A DNA stretch of 51,777 nt from Nodosilinea sp. P-1105 (GTDB lineage: Bacteria > Cyanobacteriota > Cyanobacteriia > Phormidesmidales > Phormidesmidaceae): contig NZ_SMDQ01000040.1 of assembly GCF_012911975.1 (NCBI RefSeq), positions 1-51,777 of the forward strand, read 5' to 3'. Below, one piece after another: positions 8,472-17,211 of the stretch; positions within the stretch are counted from its first letter, which is position 1, and the number at the start of each line of letters is the position of its first letter. Both the position numbers and the translations under genes were made by a program. Below the pieces are notes generated by a model. It was not told the origin of the DNA and ran no database searches. It saw only the letters and a list, made by a program, of their open reading frames with translations.

Positions 8472-10981
8472 TAGATTCCCTCCGATTGGCTAAGGCGGTT
8501 CAGAAACAGTTGGGACAAGCTATAGAGCACTAGCGCCAGGATCACTATGCTGCCCGGTACCAAGAACCAGTTCGCTTGCAAAAAGGTGATTATTCTTGCC
8601 CCCAAACCACTGCGATGAATGGTGCGCGGTGATTGTTGGGCTAGGGTCGTAACCTGGTAATCGGCCTGGTTATATATCGAAGGGTTCGGTGTCGTCCGTT
8701 GGATGATAGCGGTATCGCCAGTCAGCCGAGAAAACAGCCCATCCTGACGCAGGGTTGCCTGTACCTCCTTCAGGCCTGTGGGGGTTTGAGCCGTCAGCCC
8801 TAGCAATACCCGATCCTGGCGCCAGGGGGACACTGTCGCCATAATCACCCCGGCGGAGTCTGGTAGGGTCTGCAATTGGGTTTGGTTGTGTTGACGGCTA
8901 AATTGGTCCCCCAAGCTAAACCCTGACTTGCTTTCTAAGGCTTCAGGTAGGGGAAAGTCATCTTGTAAGCCAATGGCCACCACATGCCCCTGGCGAGCTT
9001 CGCTGGGCAAGTCCCTAGCTGCATAGGCCTGCAGTTTGACGGCTTGCCCCTGGCTTAAGCGCCCCAGCCGCCCGCTAGCAGTCAAAAGCGTGACGATATC
9101 TTCGTCCGAGGGGGAATCTGGCAGCACCAGGGCAACAGCGGATAAATCTTGGGGGGCCGTAAACGGGAATCCAGTTTGCAGCAGTTTTAGATCTGGCAAC
9201 TGAACCTGATTGATTCGATTTAGCTGAAAGCTGCTGTTACTGTGCACGGTGCCCCAGGTGGGTTGGTCCGGCAATTCACCACAGGCAATGGGGGCATCGG
9301 GGAACGTGTAGAACTGCACCGCCAGCTTGGCATCCGGGGTAACCAGATCCGGGGGAATATCAACGGTGATGGCGTCAGTGCCTCCATTGGCCGATCGCAG
9401 CCTTTCGCCGCCAATCCCTTCGCCGTTGAGCAACACCGACACGGACGATCGCTTGGGGTCAATCCCAGGGCCATAGCTGTAGCGCAGGGTAAAGGTACTG
9501 CCCCGTTGCAGTTGCTCATCGGGCAAGATTTTGAAGGGAATGTCCACAGATGGCGGAATGGGCAATCCATTGACGGTGACATCTTGGAAGGGTTGACCGT
9601 TCGCCCCTTGCAGATCACCCAGTTGTAGTCGCCGCCGGTCCTGGGGTAAATAACCAGGCCAGTCTCGCGGCCCAGGAGAGGCCACTTCAGCCACCTCATT
9701 TACCAGGGCCGCTTGCCCGGTCAACAACTGGCGATCGCCCGTCTGGGTCAGGGCCTGCACTGCCTTAAGCACGGCTTCTGGGGCATTCCCCGTGGCCACC
9801 AGCACGGGCACCTGCCCATTGCTGGTGGTGGTCAACATCAACACACCCACCGTATGGGGCAGCGGGTTCCCCCCTCCGTCCAGCACCTGCTGGTCCTGGA
9901 TGGTAAAGGGCAGGTCTAGGTCGGCGAGCAGGGGTTGTTCCGCTGGGGTGCCAATCACCACCAGGCTATCCCCGGCTTTCACCTGGTTCATCTGGCTGGC
10001 TAGTTGAGTGTCCAGGGGCCGACTGTTGGTTAACCGGCTGGCCACCGCCTGATAGCGACTGGCGGCTGTCAGCCACACACTATCGACGGTTTTGGGCCGC
10101 AGGTAAGTGAGCCGGTCTGCCTCTAGGCCCAGGGGATCTAAGAAGGGGGAGGGGTAGCTGGCGAGATCTAAGGTCATCGGTTGGGGCCGATAACTGATCA
10201 CCACCTGGGAGTCGGGCAAAATTTCTGTCCAGAGGGTGGGATCGGTGGGGTCGGTGCAGGCATCAGAGGTGTGCTGTTGCACCACCATGATCAGCGTATT
10301 AAAGTCTTCAATCAGATCAGTGGGTACATCGAACAGCACATTGCCAATCTCACTGTCCTCACGGTTGAGGGGCACGCTACCCAGGTGGCGATTGTTCAGC
10401 CGAATGGTCAGGTTAGAGCGATCGCCATAAAGGGCGGGAGAATGGCGAAAGCGAACCAGTACCTTGGCCGACTCCACTTGCCAGTGGCGGGGGCGGCTAA
10501 AGCCCAACCGGGCCTGGGATAGCACCCCTTGCAGTTGGAGGGCATTCCCCACCACCGGGGCGCGGTTGAATTGCAGGACATATTCACTGAGGGGCTCGGG
10601 TTCAGGGGAGGTGGCCTCCGCAGGTTCTGATGTAGGGGGCGCGGCTGGACTGGGTGCTGCCGGAGCCGGTGCTGCCGGAGTCGGTGTTGCCGGAGCCGGA
10701 GCCGTTGGACTGGGGCGGGGGGCGGGAGCCGCAGGTTGAGGGGCTGGTCTTGGTCGAGGTTGAGGCCGCACCACAGGGGCCTGGGGGGGGGATTGAGGCA
10801 GTCGATGTCGTTGGATCACGGCATCTTCCTGCTGTTTTACGGCATCGCCTGACTGGGCTTGGATAGGGCTGAGACCCACCAGAGAGACCAGCAAGGCCAA
10901 GAGTAGACCGGCCCCTAATAACCCCCAGCGTCGCCCATGGCGACTGGGGCGAGGTAGCAGACGGCTTAACCAGTTACGCAT
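8471..10981 (-). CDS. bcsB: Cellulose synthase regulatory/periplasmic subunit (BcsB-like)
   Basis: Periplasmic, membrane-anchored partner of BcsA that guides the emerging glucan. The start at 10981 is supported by AAGGAG six bases upstream; an in-frame ATG at 11026 would add 15 charged residues before the signal. From 10981 the protein has a basic N-terminus, a hydrophobic signal core, a long Pro/Ala-rich linker (about residues 75-130 of the mature start), then the two-lobed carbohydrate-binding-like body. That body includes family-typical segments such as RHSPALYGDRSNLTIRLN, a Cys-containing DACTDPTDPTLW and FQLNRINQVQLPDL. A single C-terminal membrane helix (WFLVPGSIVILALVLYSL) anchors it, as in BcsB. 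The low-complexity linker is unusual and may span peptidoglycan or cell-wall material. Confidence 0.9.
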   Translation of the reverse strand: MRNWLSRLLPRPSRHGRRWGLLGAGLLLALLVSLVGLSPIQAQSGDAVKQQEDAVIQRHRLPQSPPQAPVVRPQPRPRPAPQPAAPAPRPSPTAPAPATPTPAAPAPAAPSPAAPPTSEPAEATSPEPEPLSEYVLQFNRAPVVGNALQLQGVLSQARLGFSRPRHWQVESAKVLVRFRHSPALYGDRSNLTIRLNNRHLGSVPLNREDSEIGNVLFDVPTDLIEDFNTLIMVVQQHTSDACTDPTDPTLWTEILPDSQVVISYRPQPMTLDLASYPSPFLDPLGLEADRLTYLRPKTVDSVWLTAASRYQAVASRLTNSRPLDTQLASQMNQVKAGDSLVVIGTPAEQPLLADLDLPFTIQDQQVLDGGGNPLPHTVGVLMLTTTSNGQVPVLVATGNAPEAVLKAVQALTQTGDRQLLTGQAALVNEVAEVASPGPRDWPGYLPQDRRRLQLGDLQGANGQPFQDVTVNGLPIPPSVDIPFKILPDEQLQRGSTFTLRYSYGPGIDPKRSSVSVLLNGEGIGGERLRSANGGTDAITVDIPPDLVTPDAKLAVQFYTFPDAPIACGELPDQPTWGTVHSNSSFQLNRINQVQLPDLKLLQTGFPFTAPQDLSAVALVLPDSPSDEDIVTLLTASGRLGRLSQGQAVKLQAYAARDLPSEARQGHVVAIGLQDDFPLPEALESKSGFSLGDQFSRQHNQTQLQTLPDSAGVIMATVSPWRQDRVLLGLTAQTPTGLKEVQATLRQDGLFSRLTGDTAIIQRTTPNPSIYNQADYQVTTLAQQSPRTIHRSGLGARIITFLQANWFLVPGSIVILALVLYSLSQLFLNRLSQSEGI

Positions 10982-11040
10982 AGATGGCTCCTTATATCGG
11001 CTCTGATCAGAGCGCTCGCTTCCCATGAGGGTGGACAGTG

Positions 11041-11068
11041 ACTAGAAACTTTGGACTAGAAACTTTGG
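11041..11068. repeat. Perfect 14-bp tandem duplication in the bcs operon
   Basis: ACTAGAAACTTTGG occurs twice in direct succession, in the gap between the TPR gene stop and the bcsB start. No terminator-like hairpin accompanies it. It belongs to the set of 7/14-bp-period repeats found across the window's intergenic DNA. Confidence 0.9.
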
Positions 11069-11088
11069 ATAAAAGCGGGATAACCGCC

Positions 11089-13380
11089 TCAAAAGCGTTC
11101 CCACGGGGGCTGAATGCCCCGCTGCTGAAGCAGGGTTTCTTGAATTTGTTGCCGCTGGCGAGACACCTGGCCATCGACGATACCCCGGGCCCGCTGGTCT
11201 TGCTGCCAAGCCCGCAGCTGCCCCAGGGCGGCTAGGGGCCTACCCTGTACGGCATTGAGAGCCGCCAGGGAAGTGCGGGCCGTGCTGTTCTGGCTGTCCT
11301 GGGCCAGAGCCTGTTGGTATAGCCGGTCAGCCTGGTCATAGTTGCCCAGCTGAAATTCCAGTCCCCCCAGGGCCAAAAGGGCATCGGGGTTGGTGGGCTG
11401 GCGCTGAAGTATCGCCTGGTAGCTTTGACGAGCTTGCTCATCATTTCCGGTTTGCTGGGCAATTTCTCCCTGCACAAAGTACAGGTCCAGATGGTTGGGG
11501 TTGGCGGCTACCAATTGAGCGGCCTGGGCCTGGGCCTGGCCAGGATTGGTGGTGGCTAGTACTTGCAGCGATCGCAGTTGAAGCTGCCCATTGCCGGGGT
11601 CAACGGTCAGCAGGCTCTGGTACAGGCCCGCCCGCTCTGGGCTGGGTGGCAACACAGTCACCAGGGTGATCAGCTCGGTTGGCGGCGGAGCCGTGCCCAA
11701 CTGTTGCAGCCCCTGGGTGAGCCCAGCACTGGCCTGGGCTTCGGTGATCAGCCCCGCCTGGTAGGCGAGGGCCGTGCGGCCCAGGGGATAGGCGACATTC
11801 TGGGGGTGGGCCGCGATCAGCTGGTCGTACAGGGCCAGGGCTTCGGTAAAGCGGCCCTGGGTTTGGTAGACCGAGGCCAACCCCTGGGTGGCCCCAGCGC
11901 GAATGGGCGGTAGCTGGGTGGTGTTGAGTAGGGCCTGGTAGCGCTGGCTGCTCTGGGCTAAATTCCCCTGGCGTTGCTCAATATCCGCCAGCAGCAGTTG
12001 GACCGTATCTGGGTCACGACGACCGGCGGGGGTATTAGTGTATGTGGCCAGACTGGCCTGGGCCTCAGGCAAGCGCCCCTGCTGGGTGAGGACTTGAGCG
12101 ATGCGGAAATGCAGGAAGGCGGCATCACTGCCCCCCGCCGCCAAACTTTGGTAGAGAGGTAATAGCTCGGGGAGGGGCGGGTTGAGTCGGCTGAGCAGTT
12201 GGCCCATCGTACGTACCTGCACCCCATCCCCAGGCAGAGAGGGAAATGTGCTGCGCACCTGCTGGACCAGGGCGGCATGGCTCAGTTGACCGGTTTGGTA
12301 GCCCAACAACTGTCGCTGTAGGGTCAGGCTGGCATCAGCGGGCTGTTCTGTGGCCAGTTGGTCCACCAGTTGCAGCGCTTGCCGCTGGTGTTCTGGCTGG
12401 TTGCCCAGGGCAAAGCTGGCTTCTCGACGCACACCAGGGGACAAATCAGCGGTAGTGGCTAACACCTGACCGTAGAGGTTCGCGGCCTCCTGGTTATAGC
12501 TGGGCTGCTGGCTGTAGTCCCCCACCGCCGTCAGGGCCCTCGCCAGGGTAAGGCGGGCATCGTTGCGGTTCCGTAGCGGTTGGAGCAGCTCCAGGGCCGC
12601 TGGAAACTGGCGGTTGGCGGCATAGGTGCTGGCCAGGGCACCCCGCAGCCGCATCTGCTGGGGATTGGGGTCTGGGGTGCGGCGTAGCTCTTGTTCCAGA
12701 ATTTGAACAGCAGCGTCTATTTGTCCACTTTCCCGCAGGGCCTGGCCATAGGCGATGGCGCGATCGCCCTGAATGGTGCCCCCGGCTGAACGATAGCGAT
12801 CAAATAGGTTGAGGGCAGTGCGATAGTCGCCGCTAAAGGTGTGAGCTTCTGCTGCTGGCCCCAGGATGGTGGCGTCATTGGTGTGGGGTAGCACCTGGCT
12901 ATAGTCAGCCAGGGATTGGGAGAACAGCCCCTGATAGTAGTAAAGCTTGGCCCTTTGGGCCCGGGCCGTTTGATCCTCTGGCTGCAACCGCAGTAGCCGA
13001 GTCAGCGCATCAATGCCCAGGGGTTGCCACTGGGGCCGAAATTCCCCCAAGAAGCCAATGGTGCTGAGGGCCAGGCGGTTATCTGGGTCTAGGGTCAGGA
13101 TGCGTTGGTAGATGTCTAGCGCCTCCGCTTCTCGACCGGCTCGGCGGTAGGCAATGGCCAACCCCTGGAGCGCCTCAACGTCGTTGGGATTTTGCTGGGT
13201 CAATCGCTGAAACGTGGCGATCGCCACGTCAACCTGTCCCTCTGCCAGTTGGGTATACCCCCGACTGAGGCTGGCTGAGCCCTGAGCCCAAGCCAGGGAA
13301 CCGGTCCCCAGCCATAGGCCCGCCGCCAGGATCGTCATCGTCAGGGGTTTGACTATAGCCATGGGTTTACAGTTCGACAT
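11089..13380 (-). CDS. Periplasmic TPR protein of the cellulose operon (BcsC TPR-half equivalent)
   Basis: A 763-residue secreted protein with a signal peptide (hydrophobic core near residues 14-30, cleavage probably after SLAWA). Almost all the rest is tetratricopeptide repeats, for example ALSRGYTQ-type, ALQGLAIAYRRAGREAEALD, AQRAKLYYYQGLFSQSLADY and ALLALGGLEFQLGNYDQADR units. In proteobacteria BcsC joins such a TPR scaffold to a C-terminal outer-membrane barrel. Here the protein ends without a barrel, and the barrel is the preceding gene. The start codon overlaps that gene's stop (TAATG), with GGAGGG five bases upstream. Inferred role: periplasmic scaffold passing glucan from BcsB to the outer-membrane pore. 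An alternative start lies at residue 7. Confidence 0.82.
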   Translation of the reverse strand: MSNCKPMAIVKPLTMTILAAGLWLGTGSLAWAQGSASLSRGYTQLAEGQVDVAIATFQRLTQQNPNDVEALQGLAIAYRRAGREAEALDIYQRILTLDPDNRLALSTIGFLGEFRPQWQPLGIDALTRLLRLQPEDQTARAQRAKLYYYQGLFSQSLADYSQVLPHTNDATILGPAAEAHTFSGDYRTALNLFDRYRSAGGTIQGDRAIAYGQALRESGQIDAAVQILEQELRRTPDPNPQQMRLRGALASTYAANRQFPAALELLQPLRNRNDARLTLARALTAVGDYSQQPSYNQEAANLYGQVLATTADLSPGVRREASFALGNQPEHQRQALQLVDQLATEQPADASLTLQRQLLGYQTGQLSHAALVQQVRSTFPSLPGDGVQVRTMGQLLSRLNPPLPELLPLYQSLAAGGSDAAFLHFRIAQVLTQQGRLPEAQASLATYTNTPAGRRDPDTVQLLLADIEQRQGNLAQSSQRYQALLNTTQLPPIRAGATQGLASVYQTQGRFTEALALYDQLIAAHPQNVAYPLGRTALAYQAGLITEAQASAGLTQGLQQLGTAPPPTELITLVTVLPPSPERAGLYQSLLTVDPGNGQLQLRSLQVLATTNPGQAQAQAAQLVAANPNHLDLYFVQGEIAQQTGNDEQARQSYQAILQRQPTNPDALLALGGLEFQLGNYDQADRLYQQALAQDSQNSTARTSLAALNAVQGRPLAALGQLRAWQQDQRARGIVDGQVSRQRQQIQETLLQQRGIQPPWERF

Positions 13381-15119
13381 TACAGCCCTCCTCCCTGGAA
13401 AGAATGGCCCGGCAAAAGATTGACATTGCCTCGAATTCGGAATCCGGCATAGGATTCACGAAACTGGTCTCGCTGCTGAAAAGTAAAGCCCAACCGAATG
13501 TTGGGGGTGACTTCAAAGTCGTAAAACGCCTCCAAGACATCTGGGCTGCGGCCAGGCTGAACGCTGGTGGGCAGGTTGCGGCCATAGGCTAACCCCAGCC
13601 GGTCATTGGGCATAAACACATCCAGGGCATTGACGCCGAAACTGTAGGTATCTCCAGCAAAGCCCAGGGTGCTGTTATTCAGCCGCCCATAGCGGCCAAA
13701 CAGACCAATATTGGCCTGGGGAATAAACCACTCTGCATTGACCCCGTAGCCCTCCAGGCGATCGCCAGTGCCTTGAAATTGGGTATCCCGCGAGCTGATG
13801 TAGGTGCCTCGCACAATCAGGTCCCCGGTGCGGAGCCCCACTTCCCCGGCAAAGCCGTCTAGGGCAAAGTCGGAAAGGCTTGGGGAGGAGGAAAACACCG
13901 CTGCATTCGCCGTAATATCGTCGGTGATCGCCCACTGTACCAGCCCCCCAGGGCGGGAAGCGGTGGCGTTGGCCCCGGCAATCAGAGCTGGATTGGTATG
14001 GAAGGTGGCATTGAAGAAATCTCGAGCAATATCTTTGGCAAAGCTGTTGCGATCGAAATAGGAGGTCAAGTCAAGCTGGCCGAGGCGAAATCTGACCCCC
14101 GGTGCCCCAGGTAAGGCGGTGGCCAGATAAAGTTCTGTCAACTGCACCCCATCCTGGTTGGTCAGGTCGGGGCCAGTGGTCAGGTCAAGGGCCCCACCCA
14201 CCAACACGTTGGGGGTTAAGAAGGTATCTCCCGACAGGCGGGCCCGAGCTGAGGACTGATCCCCCTGCAAGACATACAACCCCTGCAGGTTGAGGTTGGG
14301 AGTAGTCACGGCTTCAGGTTCCAGATCGGTCCCCGAAATGGCGGTGGCCGTCCCAATGGTATTCGTCCCAGTGGGATGACTACCACTTGGGGCTGCAGAC
14401 AGGGGCGGTTGGGCAGCTCCCACCTGCCAGGCTTCAGGGGCAGCCATACTCGGCCCTTGCCAGCCAGAGGCAGCCGGGGTTGATCCAGGGGCGAGGGGAG
14501 CCGACGTCGGTGGAGGTAGCGAGTCTTGGGCAACAGGGTACTGATGCCAGGGTGGGCTGGGGGCTGGGCTGGGTTGACCAGCCGGGACTTGCGGAGCAGG
14601 GCTATATCCCCAAGGGACCATGGTCCCGGCATAGGGCTGGCCAGGGGGGGGCGATGTTACCCCCGCCCCCGGTTGTCCCTGGCTGGGGAATGCCGCCGCT
14701 GGTGGCACCCAGGCCGGAACATAGCCCCCGGCCCCCTGAGCATCGGCCCCAGGGGGCACCATGCCAGGGCCATAGGGCAGCCAAACCATCACCCACTGGC
14801 CTGTCGGTGGCAGGGTGGGATAGGCCGGATAGGGCATCCCTTGCCCCTGGCTGCCCTCCCAAGGGACACCTGGGTACCCTGCTGGCGGCATGACCGGCGG
14901 GGTGGGCGTTTGGCTGGGCATCTGCGCCAGGGTAGGGGGATCAAAGTCATGACCTGCCCAGTCAACCTGCTGATCAAATGCCAGGTCCAGGGGAAGGTCG
15001 AAAGCCCCCCTGTCGGCCAAAGCTGGGTGAGCCACCGTCCCCAAGGCCACCATCAAGCCGGGCAGGGTACCAACGAAATGGTAGGGCAAATTGTAAATAG
15101 GTTTAGAAAGGAGGGGCAT
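13380..15119 (-). CDS. Outer-membrane beta-barrel with Pro-rich linker (OprB-like), probable cellulose export porin
   Basis: First gene of the bcs operon, 579 residues. It has a signal peptide (LPGLMVALGTVAHPALA), then a long Pro/Gly/Ala/Gln-rich low-complexity region (about 60-245). The C-terminal half is rich in alternating-residue beta strands. Strand patterns such as GVRFRLGQLDLTSYFDRNSF, FFNATFHTNPAL and FYDFEVTPNIRLGFTF recall carbohydrate-selective porins of the OprB family. No transport function can be proved from sequence. Position and one-base coupling to the TPR gene suggest it supplies the outer-membrane pore that is fused to the TPR domain in BcsC of other bacteria. The linker may cross the periplasm or bind peptidoglycan. 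An alternative is a general porin co-opted into the operon. Confidence 0.75.
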   Translation of the reverse strand: MPLLSKPIYNLPYHFVGTLPGLMVALGTVAHPALADRGAFDLPLDLAFDQQVDWAGHDFDPPTLAQMPSQTPTPPVMPPAGYPGVPWEGSQGQGMPYPAYPTLPPTGQWVMVWLPYGPGMVPPGADAQGAGGYVPAWVPPAAAFPSQGQPGAGVTSPPPGQPYAGTMVPWGYSPAPQVPAGQPSPAPSPPWHQYPVAQDSLPPPTSAPLAPGSTPAASGWQGPSMAAPEAWQVGAAQPPLSAAPSGSHPTGTNTIGTATAISGTDLEPEAVTTPNLNLQGLYVLQGDQSSARARLSGDTFLTPNVLVGGALDLTTGPDLTNQDGVQLTELYLATALPGAPGVRFRLGQLDLTSYFDRNSFAKDIARDFFNATFHTNPALIAGANATASRPGGLVQWAITDDITANAAVFSSSPSLSDFALDGFAGEVGLRTGDLIVRGTYISSRDTQFQGTGDRLEGYGVNAEWFIPQANIGLFGRYGRLNNSTLGFAGDTYSFGVNALDVFMPNDRLGLAYGRNLPTSVQPGRSPDVLEAFYDFEVTPNIRLGFTFQQRDQFRESYAGFRIRGNVNLLPGHSFQGGGL

Positions 15120-15264
15120 GATAGCGTATGTCTCCGTTTTTATAAGCCTGGCCGTGGGAGCTCGAACTAAGGGCAGGAATCATTAGGCCATTGCCAGGAG
15201 AGTACCCAGGGGGCTGTCCAAAAGCCCAAATTGATTTCTGTTTTGTTGTAAATTGCTGAGAATT

Positions 15265-15993
15265 ATGAAAAGGTCATTTATTGCTATGGTGCTGGTGGCG
15301 GTGCTGGTGGCGGCGATCGCACTCCTGACCACCGCCTGCACCTCACTCCCCTTCAACCGCAATCAGACAAATGCCCAGCCATTAATTGCCATTGATCAAA
15401 TTACCGAGGCAGGCGGCCCCGGCAAATTCAGTGTATTTGGCCAAGCGGCTGTGCCCGATCAAACATCGGTGACCCTATCGGTTGTCCGCGATTTAACCAA
15501 ACCCACCGATCAACTCGATGCTGAGAACACTGAGTTGTACAGCATTTTGGATCGAGCGTCAGCGGTGGTGACCGATGGCCGCTGGCAAGCTGATGTGTCC
15601 CTGTGGCAGGTGACTGACGCAGGCGACTACCAGGAAATGTGGCAACTCATGAACCCTGCTGCGGTCGTCCCCAGTGAAACCATCCACTTTTTAGTCACCG
15701 TAGATCCTCAGACGTTTGCTCAAACCGTGGCCCCTACCCTGTCCCAAGATTTCAGTACCAGTTCAAGCCCTCTGCTTAACGTCACCCCTGAGGGTGAAAC
15801 CTACCTAAGAGTCAGTCAGGACTGGCGGCTGGCGGCTCCTCAACCCCTAAATGGGGAAGGCATTGACCCCTCGCCGCCAGCCTGGGACCGAGCGGCTTCA
15901 GACTCAACCCAGTCAGCCTTGACTTCAACCCCTGAACTGCCTTTCTCAGAGTCGGATAACTTACCGTTGTCGTCAGACAATGTACTAGAATAA
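15265..15993 (+). CDS. Putative lipoprotein of unknown function
   Basis: A 242-residue protein read divergently from the bcs operon. The N-terminus MKRSFIAMVLVAVLVAAIAL is a clear secretion signal followed by the lipobox LTTAC, so it should be lipid-anchored. I chose the ATG at 15265; a TTG at 15253 is in frame but adds only four residues. The mature chain has a region (about 50-150) that looks like one immunoglobulin-like beta sandwich (FSVFGQAAVPDQTSVTLSVV and GRWQADVSLWQV). A Ser/Thr/Pro-rich, probably disordered tail follows. I do not recognise a named family. It might serve the envelope or the cellulose machinery next door, but that is only proximity. Confidence 0.7.
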   Translation: MKRSFIAMVLVAVLVAAIALLTTACTSLPFNRNQTNAQPLIAIDQITEAGGPGKFSVFGQAAVPDQTSVTLSVVRDLTKPTDQLDAENTELYSILDRASAVVTDGRWQADVSLWQVTDAGDYQEMWQLMNPAAVVPSETIHFLVTVDPQTFAQTVAPTLSQDFSTSSSPLLNVTPEGETYLRVSQDWRLAAPQPLNGEGIDPSPPAWDRAASDSTQSALTSTPELPFSESDNLPLSSDNVLE

Positions 15994-16002
15994 TCGGCTG
16001 AC

Positions 16003-16656
16003 CTAGGCCGCTAGATTGCCAGTACGATGCCCCCGCAGCTCTTCTACTTGCTGGGAGAGCTGCTGCAACTGTTGCAACAGGCTTTCTAAAGGCTCGGCAG
16101 CGGTTTGGCGAGCACTCCCCCCTTGCGGGCTGCCGTAGACTGGGGCTGAAGCCTTGCCATAAACCATCTCTAGCGGTGGCTCAGCTGGGTTGACTGCAGC
16201 TGCCACCGGCAAGGGTTGAACCTGGGGCTCGGGCGGCATCACCAGGTCTTCAGCGGCGGCAGCCAACGGTAAGTCAGGCTGTAGAAAAGGCTTTAAGTCG
16301 TGGAGTCCCAAGCGGGCCTCTGAAAACTTAATGCGTTCCAGTTCCGCCTGATGAATGGTTAGGCTTCTGGTCAATTCGGCATTGTTCGACTCAACGGTGG
16401 CGAGCTTGCGAGCTGAATGCCGCCATCCCAGCAGGCCAAATATCCCCATCCCAACCGCTACACTAAACCCACTGGATACGGCCAGATAGGGAGCCGCTAG
16501 GTGTTGAATTTCAGATGAATAAACTGACCGATTTTGCAGCTCGATATTAATCGTATTGGACTTAAATAGTGCAAAAGGAATAGCCGAAGCTGAGAAAATA
16601 GCCCCCGCCACACAAGCAGAGGTGAATAGGGAACAAGCAAATGGCGAATGACTCAT
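16003..16656 (-). CDS. Membrane protein with coiled coil, unknown function
   Basis: A 217-residue protein. It has two hydrophobic segments (about 8-30 and 55-77), then a helical, heptad-like segment (RKLATVESNNAELTRSLTIH and following), a Pro/Ala/Val-rich linker, and a Gln/Leu-rich C-terminal coiled coil (LLQQLQQLSQQVEELRG). The architecture suggests a membrane anchor with a cytoplasmic or periplasmic oligomerising tail. Its stop lies 10 bp from the stop of the convergent lipoprotein gene, so the two share a very short terminator space. I recognise no family. No strong ribosome-binding site precedes the ATG at 16656. Confidence 0.6.
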   Translation of the reverse strand: MSHSPFACSLFTSACVAGAIFSASAIPFALFKSNTINIELQNRSVYSSEIQHLAAPYLAVSSGFSVAVGMGIFGLLGWRHSARKLATVESNNAELTRSLTIHQAELERIKFSEARLGLHDLKPFLQPDLPLAAAAEDLVMPPEPQVQPLPVAAAVNPAEPPLEMVYGKASAPVYGSPQGGSARQTAAEPLESLLQQLQQLSQQVEELRGHRTGNLAA

Positions 16657-16728
16657 TTCAGGTAAACGTAAATGTGGACAGGAGCATGACCAAACCCATC
16701 TCTACCTGGAGCTTTCCCACAGGTAGAC

Positions 16729-16761
16729 CTCCAGGTCTGGACTTGGATTTGGTTTAGATGG
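16729..16761. repeat. 33-bp dispersed repeat, copy 1
   Basis: The sequence CTCCAGGTCTGGACTTGGAT and the next 13 bases are identical to 25142-25174. Just upstream, CTACCTG (16702-16708) can pair with CAGGTAG (16719-16725). Both copies are intergenic. They look like members of a small dispersed palindromic family; two copies are too few to define its ends. Confidence 0.8.
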
Positions 16762-16917
16762 CATCGAATAGTTTATCCAAGGGATTTTGGAGTATTCCAT
16801 CAAAGAAATATCTATGCCTTAGATGCTAGACTCCATCAGAGAAAATGGTTTTGCTAAAAACCTCGGTAGGTGCTCTGGATAGATTCTTGATTGAAATACT
16901 ATTAATCAAGCACTATT

Positions 16918-16984
16918 AATTAAACACTGCCAATTAAACACTGCCAATTAAACACTGCCAATTAAACACTGCTAATTAAACATG
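16918..16984. repeat. 14-bp tandem repeat, about 4.8 copies
   Basis: AATTAAACACTGCC starts at 16918, 16932 and 16946. A fourth copy at 16960 differs in its last base, and a truncated fifth (AATTAAACATGC) starts at 16974. The repeat is AT-rich and lies in the roughly 550-bp gap upstream of the acyltransferase gene. Apart from the dispersed repeat and a possible -10 box, I see nothing else in this gap. Confidence 0.9.
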
Positions 16985-17138
16985 CTTGATCAAATGAGAG
17001 AGCGATCCCAGTGCCAATGCACTTTGGATAATTGGGGGCTTATGAAATACCTTAGCAAAGGTAACTGGCGGCTATGTAAAAAAACTGTAAGTGATTTCTA
17101 GGTTGAGTAAAGAAAAACTAAGGATTTAGCCCTAACCC

Positions 17139-17144
17139 TATAAT
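17139..17144 (+). promoter_or_regulatory. Possible -10 box for the acyltransferase gene
   Basis: TATAAT, an exact consensus -10 hexamer, lies 67 bp upstream of the preferred ATG at 17212. No good TTGACA-like hexamer is found at the expected distance, so this may be an activator-dependent promoter or chance. If it is the promoter, transcription would start near 17151 and the upstream in-frame TTG at 17146 could not be used. Confidence 0.35.
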
Positions 17145-17211
17145 CTTGGCATCAACCGGATGGTGGCTACCGTGGCCTGCTATTCTGGCAAAGCCTTTCT
17201 GTGGATTGGGT

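Noticed and set aside
14526-15170. 214-residue plus-strand frame opposite the barrel gene
   Set aside because: Antisense shadow of the Pro/Gly-rich linker; low-complexity GC-rich DNA leaves long open frames on both strands.
16918-16984. CRISPR array
   Set aside because: Repeats are directly adjacent with no spacers; the same is true for the arrays at 261 and 45015.
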